In this document: positions 60,160 to 64,000 of the stretch, piece after piece
Numbering within the stretch: the stretch's first letter is position 1
How the letters are laid out: the number at the start of each line of letters is the position of its first letter
Source: a bacterium
GTDB lineage: Bacteria > Myxococcota_A > Bradymonadia > UBA7976 > UBA1532
Assembly: GCA_030427205.1 (NCBI GenBank)
Contig: JAUHXC010000001.1
Location: forward strand, 186,001-250,000
Reading direction: 5' to 3'
DNA length: 64,000 bases
Position numbers and translations under genes: made by a program
Notes under the pieces: model-generated
Told to the model about the DNA's origin: nothing
Databases searched by the model: none
Seen by the model: the letters and a program-made list of their open reading frames with translations, nothing else

Positions 60160-60498
60160 ATGGCGAAGAAGCGCAAGAAGAAGAGCAGCAGCAGGAAGAA
60201 GCGCAGCGGTGGCGGGCGTCCGCCGCCGCGCAAGCGGGACGACAAGGCGGCGCTGCGGGGCATGCTCATCGGCGGGCTGATCTTCGCGCTGCTCGCCTTC
60301 GTCCTGATGGTGCCCATCGGCGGCGCGACGCCGTTCAGCCACCTGCTCGAAGCGGTCGGCCTGACCGGCGACGACGTCAGCGATCCCAACGTGGGCCCCG
60401 AGGTGGCGCCCAACGCGGGCAGCGCCGCGCCGCAGGAGACCGTCACCGAGGACGAGCAGCAGGGCCTCGACGACCTCATCGAGAAGAAGAAGCAATGA
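60160..60498 (+). CDS. Small Lys/Arg-rich membrane protein
   Basis: 112 residues from ATG 60160; the ribosome site GGGAGGAG lies inside the end of the OmpA gene, 11 bases away. A highly basic N-terminus (MAKKRKKKSSSRKKRS) is followed by one membrane helix (MLIGGLIFALLAFVLMVPIGG) and an acidic C-terminal tail ending EKKKQ. No family is recognised. It overlaps the next gene by four bases. Confidence 0.7.
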   Translation: MAKKRKKKSSSRKKRSGGGRPPPRKRDDKAALRGMLIGGLIFALLAFVLMVPIGGATPFSHLLEAVGLTGDDVSDPNVGPEVAPNAGSAAPQETVTEDEQQGLDDLIEKKKQ

Positions 60499-60896
60499 CC
60501 CCCGCGCGGGCGGTGCTGGCGGTGGTCGTGCTGCTCGGGGCCGGGGTCGCCGTCTCGGCGCTCGCCGGTCACGACGCCGCGCTCGACCGCGACCGCGCGC
60601 TGCTCGTGCTGCAGACCGAGCGCTTCGGGCCCGGCACGCGCGGGCGCATCGCCGCCTGGGTCGAGGCCACCCGCCCCGGCACCGCCCTGGTCTGGACCGC
60701 CGACGACCCCGCGCTCTTCGACGATCGGGTGCCCGTGACGCTGCGCATCGGCGACGGGCCGCGCTATCGTTTCGAAGTCGGCCTGGCCGATCGGACGGTG
60801 CGCGCGCTCGACGACGAAACCCGGGGGCTGGTACGGCGCATCGAACGGTGGGCCGCCGCGCCGACCGGCGCCGATGACGGAGCCGCGCCGAAATAG
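60495..60896 (+). CDS. Small membrane-anchored or exported protein, unknown function
   Basis: 133 residues; ATG 60495 overlaps the previous stop (ATGA). The N-terminal hydrophobic segment ARAVLAVVVLLGAGVAVSALAG is a signal or anchor, followed by a short alpha/beta domain (VTLRIGDGPRYRFEVGLADRTVRALDDET). No domain recognised. Coupled with the preceding small membrane gene and close to htrA, so a role in the envelope is likely. Confidence 0.65.
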   Translation: MTPARAVLAVVVLLGAGVAVSALAGHDAALDRDRALLVLQTERFGPGTRGRIAAWVEATRPGTALVWTADDPALFDDRVPVTLRIGDGPRYRFEVGLADRTVRALDDETRGLVRRIERWAAAPTGADDGAAPK

Positions 60897-60946
60897 GCGC
60901 CGCCCGCCAGCGGTTGCGGCCTCACGGACGAGACGGAGGACCCGCC

Positions 60947-62158
60947 ATGATCCCATCCGCCCGCCGTCGGGCTGCCCCGCTCGCCGTGTCTGCGCTCACC
61001 GCACCCCCGATCTCATCACCCCTGCTCTCCGCACCCCTGCTGACCGTCGCCCTGCTCGCCGCCGCCCTGCTCGTCGCCGCGCCGGCGGTGGCGCAGAAGG
61101 CGCTGTGGACCGAAGGCACCCGCGACCCGATCGTCGCCGCGGACGCGCCGGTGACCTTCGACGCCTTCAGCCGCCTCGCCGCCCGCACCGCGCCGGCGGT
61201 GGTCTCCATCGAGACCGAGGTCGGCCTCGACGAGTTCCGCGGCTGGCACCCCTTCCTCGAGCGCGGCGGCGACGGCGAGCGCTTCCAGCTCGGCGCCGGG
61301 TCGGGCTTCATCATCCGCGGCGACGGCTACATCCTGTCGAACAACCACGTCGTCGAGAGCGCCAAGACCATCAAGGTGCACCTGCAGGACGGCCGGATCT
61401 TCGAAGCCGAGCGCATCGGCCAGGACCCGGCCACCGACCTGAGCCTGCTCAAGATCGACCCGGGGGCCGAGACGCTGCCCGCCGTGCCGCTCGGCGACTC
61501 CGACCGGCTCGCCATCGGCGAGTGGGTGGTGGCCATCGGCAACCCGATGGGCCTGAGTCATACGGTCACCGCGGGCATCGTCAGCGCCAAGGGCCGCCGC
61601 GAGGTGCGCCCCGACGACCGGCTGCGCTACGCCGACTTCATCCAGACCGACGCCAGCATCAACCCCGGCAACAGCGGCGGGCCGCTGTTCAACCTGCGCG
61701 GCGAGGTGATCGGCATCAACACCGCGATCAACGCCCGGGCGCAGGGCATCGGCTTCGCGGTGCCCATCAACATGGTCAAGACGGTGCTGCCCTCGCTGCG
61801 CAGCGGCGGCCGCGTCGAGCGCTCGTGGCTCGGGGTCCAGATCCGGGAGGTCACCCCCGAGCTGGCGAGCAATAACGGCCTCGACCGCCCGCGGGGCGCG
61901 CTGGTGGCCGCGGTGGTGCGCGAGGGCCCCGCCGACAAGGCCGGGCTGCGGGCGGGCGATGTCATCGTGACGTTCGGCGGCAAGGCCATCGACCGCCATG
62001 ACGACCTGCCGTGGCTGGCGAGCAACGCCGGCATCGGGCAGAACGTGACCGTCGACGTGCTGCGCAGCGGCCGCCGCAAGGTGATGAAGATCGTGCTCGG
62101 GCGGCTGCCCGCCTTCGACCGCCCGACCGAGCGCCCGCGCATGCGCCGCCCCCGATGA
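60947..62158 (+). CDS. HtrA/Deg-family periplasmic serine protease with one PDZ domain
   Basis: 403 residues. ATG 60947 has GGAGGA 6 bases upstream. Signal peptide LLTVALLAAALLVAAPAVA. The trypsin-like S1C domain (about 70-285) has the catalytic triad His134 (SNNHVVE), Asp164 (ATDLSLLK) and Ser243 (NPGNSGGPLF). One PDZ domain (about 295-395) contains SWLGVQI, RGALVAAVVREGPADKAGLRAGDVIVTFGG and VTVDVLRSGR. The single PDZ is DegS/DegQ-like. It degrades or senses misfolded envelope proteins, apt beside these outer-membrane genes. Confidence 0.95.
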   Translation: MIPSARRRAAPLAVSALTAPPISSPLLSAPLLTVALLAAALLVAAPAVAQKALWTEGTRDPIVAADAPVTFDAFSRLAARTAPAVVSIETEVGLDEFRGWHPFLERGGDGERFQLGAGSGFIIRGDGYILSNNHVVESAKTIKVHLQDGRIFEAERIGQDPATDLSLLKIDPGAETLPAVPLGDSDRLAIGEWVVAIGNPMGLSHTVTAGIVSAKGRREVRPDDRLRYADFIQTDASINPGNSGGPLFNLRGEVIGINTAINARAQGIGFAVPINMVKTVLPSLRSGGRVERSWLGVQIREVTPELASNNGLDRPRGALVAAVVREGPADKAGLRAGDVIVTFGGKAIDRHDDLPWLASNAGIGQNVTVDVLRSGRRKVMKIVLGRLPAFDRPTERPRMRRPR

Positions 62159-62214
62159 GTCGCACCGGGCAGATCCGTAGCGCCGTGTATCCATAGGTGA
62201 CGACCCGGTCAGGG

Positions 62215-62236
62215 GCGAGGAAGCAACCTCGCGTTT
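62215..62236 (+). terminator. Candidate intrinsic terminator of the htrA unit
   Basis: GCGAGG (62215-62220), loop aagcaa, CCTCGC (62227-62232), then GTTT, about 57 bases after the protease stop. The stem is short but perfect and followed by three T residues. Confidence 0.45.
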
Positions 62237-62250
62237 CAAAGCACACTTTG

Positions 62251-62279
62251 TTTACGTCACCGGCGCGATGGAGTAGCTT
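62251..62279 (+). promoter_or_regulatory. Candidate sigma-70-type promoter of the downstream OmpA gene
   Basis: TTTACG (62251-62256) and TAGCTT (62274-62279) are separated by exactly 17 bases, in a locally A+T-enriched stretch (cactttgtttacg) about 128 bases upstream of ATG 62407. Confidence 0.4.
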
Positions 62280-62406
62280 GGCCCACGGCGACTGGGGTGG
62301 GCCAGAGGTCCGTCTGCCGCCCCGCGCCCAACCGTAGACGATTCGGATCCGCCCGGGCCCATGCTCGGCGCGGCATCGCTCAAAAGTTCCGCCAGGAGGC
62401 GACCCG

Positions 62407-64000
62407 ATGCGGGGCAACGCACGCCATCTGATGCTCATCCTCGGCCTCGGCCTGCTCTTCGAGCCGGCCCTCGCCCAGGACATCCAGAACTTCCGGCCGG
62501 CGCCCGGCACGTGGAACGGCTTCAGCGTCGAAGGCGCCAAGGTGCCCAAGCACATGGAGCTGGTGCCGTCGCTGACCCTCAACTACGGGCGCGATCCGCT
62601 CGTCTACCGCGACGAGGACGGCGAGGTCGACGAAGACATCGTGCGCAACCTCGGCACGCTCAACGTGCAGCTGGTGATCGGGCTGTGGGAGCGGGTGGAG
62701 CTCGGCTTCGACCTGCCGGCGCACTACGCCACCGGCAGCGGCATCGACAACGGCGCTGCGCTCGGCGACGTGCGGCTCCTGACCAAGTTCCGCCTCGTGG
62801 GCCTCGAAGACGACGCCGGCGCGGGCGTGGCCATCGCGGTGCCGGTCGCCTTCCCCTCCGGCGACACCGAGAAGTACGTCGGCGGCGACCAGGTCATCGC
62901 CAACCCCAAGCTCATCCTCGAAGCCCGCGGGGCCGGGGTGCAGTTCGCCGCCAACGGCGGGGTGCGCATCCGCCCCGACGAGCAGCAGGTGGAGGGCTCG
63001 CTCGAGCTGGGCACCGAGGTGACCTACGGGGCGATGCTCGGCATCCACCTCGGCACCGAAGACGTCGTCGGTCTGGCCGAGGTCTTCGGCGCGGCGGCGA
63101 TCACCGAGATCCGCGCCGACAGCCGCTCGAACCCGCTCGAAGGCCTCATCGGCCTGCGCATCTTCACCGACCCGGGCGCCGTCTTCACCCTCGGCGGCGG
63201 CGTCGGCCTCATCGCCGACTACGGCTCGCCGGTCTACCGGGTGCTCGCCGGCTTCGCGTGGCACGACCGCAATTACGACCGCGACGGCGACGGCCTGATG
63301 GACGACGTCGACCAGTGCCCCGACGACCCCGAAGACAAGGACGAGTTCGAAGACGAGGACGGCTGCCCCGACCCGGACAACGACCAGGACGGCATCCTCG
63401 ACCCGGTCGACGCCTGCCAGATGGACCCCGAAGACAAGGACGACTTCGAGGACATGGACGGCTGCCCCGACCCGGACAACGACAAGGACGGCCTGCTCGA
63501 CCCCGACGACAAGTGCCCCAACGAGCCGGAGAACCGCAATAACTACCAAGACAGCGACGGCTGCCCCGACGAGATCCCGGACACCGACGGCGACGGCCTG
63601 CTCGACCCCGACGACAAGTGCCCGCAGAACCCGGAGGACAAGGACGGCTTCCAGGACGAGGACGGCTGCCCCGACCCGGACAACGACGCCGACGGCATCC
63701 TCGACGTCAACGACAAGTGCCCGATCGATCCGGAGACGGTCAACGGCTACGAGGACGGCGACGGCTGCCCCGACGAGCGCCCGACGCCGCAGCTGGTGGT
63801 GGTCACCAAGGAGAAGATCGAGATCCTGCAGAAGGTCTTCTTCTTCACCAACAAGTCGACCATCAAGCGCGAGAGCTACCCGGTGCTCGACCAGGTGGCC
63901 GAGGTCATGATCGGCAACCCGGCCATCGCCCGGGTGCGGGTCGAGGGCCACACCGACAGCCGCGGGCGTGACGCCTACAACATGAAGCTGTCGCAGGGCC
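62407..64000 (+). CDS. OmpA-family protein with thrombospondin type-3 repeats (cut by window end)
   Basis: At least 531 residues; the gene runs off the right edge. ATG 62407 has AGGAGG 7 bases upstream. Signal peptide (LMLILGLGLLFEPALAQ) is followed by a barrel region starting DIQNFRPAPGTWNGFSVEGAKVP, calcium-binding CPDxxEDKDxFEDxDGCPD repeats (about 295-460) and an OmpA_C domain in progress (VFFFTNKSTIKRES, VRVEGHTDSRGRDAYN). The missing part should be about 70 residues, judging by the paralogue at 58289. It has its own candidate promoter and terminator-flanked spacer upstream. Confidence 0.92.
   Translation, partial: MRGNARHLMLILGLGLLFEPALAQDIQNFRPAPGTWNGFSVEGAKVPKHMELVPSLTLNYGRDPLVYRDEDGEVDEDIVRNLGTLNVQLVIGLWERVELGFDLPAHYATGSGIDNGAALGDVRLLTKFRLVGLEDDAGAGVAIAVPVAFPSGDTEKYVGGDQVIANPKLILEARGAGVQFAANGGVRIRPDEQQVEGSLELGTEVTYGAMLGIHLGTEDVVGLAEVFGAAAITEIRADSRSNPLEGLIGLRIFTDPGAVFTLGGGVGLIADYGSPVYRVLAGFAWHDRNYDRDGDGLMDDVDQCPDDPEDKDEFEDEDGCPDPDNDQDGILDPVDACQMDPEDKDDFEDMDGCPDPDNDKDGLLDPDDKCPNEPENRNNYQDSDGCPDEIPDTDGDGLLDPDDKCPQNPEDKDGFQDEDGCPDPDNDADGILDVNDKCPIDPETVNGYEDGDGCPDERPTPQLVVVTKEKIEILQKVFFFTNKSTIKRESYPVLDQVAEVMIGNPAIARVRVEGHTDSRGRDAYNMKLSQG

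Overview
The window is very G+C-rich and gene-dense. It looks like a chromosome segment of a Myxococcota-type bacterium (a former deltaproteobacterium). The evidence is: Hanks-type Ser/Thr kinases with single membrane anchors, FHA proteins, an enhancer-binding-protein-like regulator beside a kinase, lipoproteins built from the 'Myxococcus cysteine-rich' (DUF4215) and MopE-type (CNGxDDDCDGxxDE) repeats, OmpA proteins with thrombospondin type-3 repeats, and a MYXO-CTERM-like sorting signal. The exact genus cannot be read from the sequence. Many genes overlap by 1 or 4 bases (ATGA or TGATG). No tRNA, rRNA, CRISPR array or insertion sequence was seen.

Layout. 1-8333 (+): the tail of an unknown gene, a large cysteine-rich lipoprotein, then a Ser/Thr kinase / TPR membrane protein / MopE lipoprotein operon. 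8342-11106 (-): a lipoprotein with a pilin-like C-terminus, and ybaK. 11245-21427 (-): one long energy-coupling cluster of TonB2 type, read as beta-helix lipoprotein, DUF3450, TtpC-like, ExbB, ExbD, TonB, TPR protein, TonB-dependent receptor. 21732-25612 (+): a three-gene ATPase (DUF3696) / TOPRIM-like / DUF262 module that looks like a mobile defence cassette. 25609-26718 (+): an FGE-like lipoprotein. 26742-32771 (-): a 2009-residue protein that looks like two exported proteins fused in frame (a MopE-repeat protein and an OmpA protein). 33039-38899 (-): a kinase with FG-GAP-like repeats, and an FHA-AAA-HTH regulator. 38900-39654: non-coding and repeat-rich, with a perfect 29-bp inverted repeat. 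39655-42563 (-): a soluble histidine kinase overlapping a response regulator whose output domain is a Shedu-like (DUF4263) nuclease. 42657-46794 (-): a TonB-dependent receptor with two lipoproteins. 46908-48134 (+): another kinase. 48168-56290 (-): a TamB-like protein followed by an Omp85 protein. 56482-64000 (+): an envelope string of FHA/TPR protein, OmpA protein, two small membrane proteins, HtrA protease and a second OmpA protein (cut by the window end).

Overall the region is devoted to the cell envelope: outer-membrane import and assembly, surface lipoproteins, peptidoglycan anchoring, periplasmic quality control and phospho-signalling. Two cassettes stand out as likely antiviral or conflict systems: the kinase-REC-Shedu pair (39655-42563) and the DUF3696/TOPRIM/DUF262 trio (21732-25612). 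The first is the best candidate for an undescribed system, because it appears to place a defence nuclease under two-component control.
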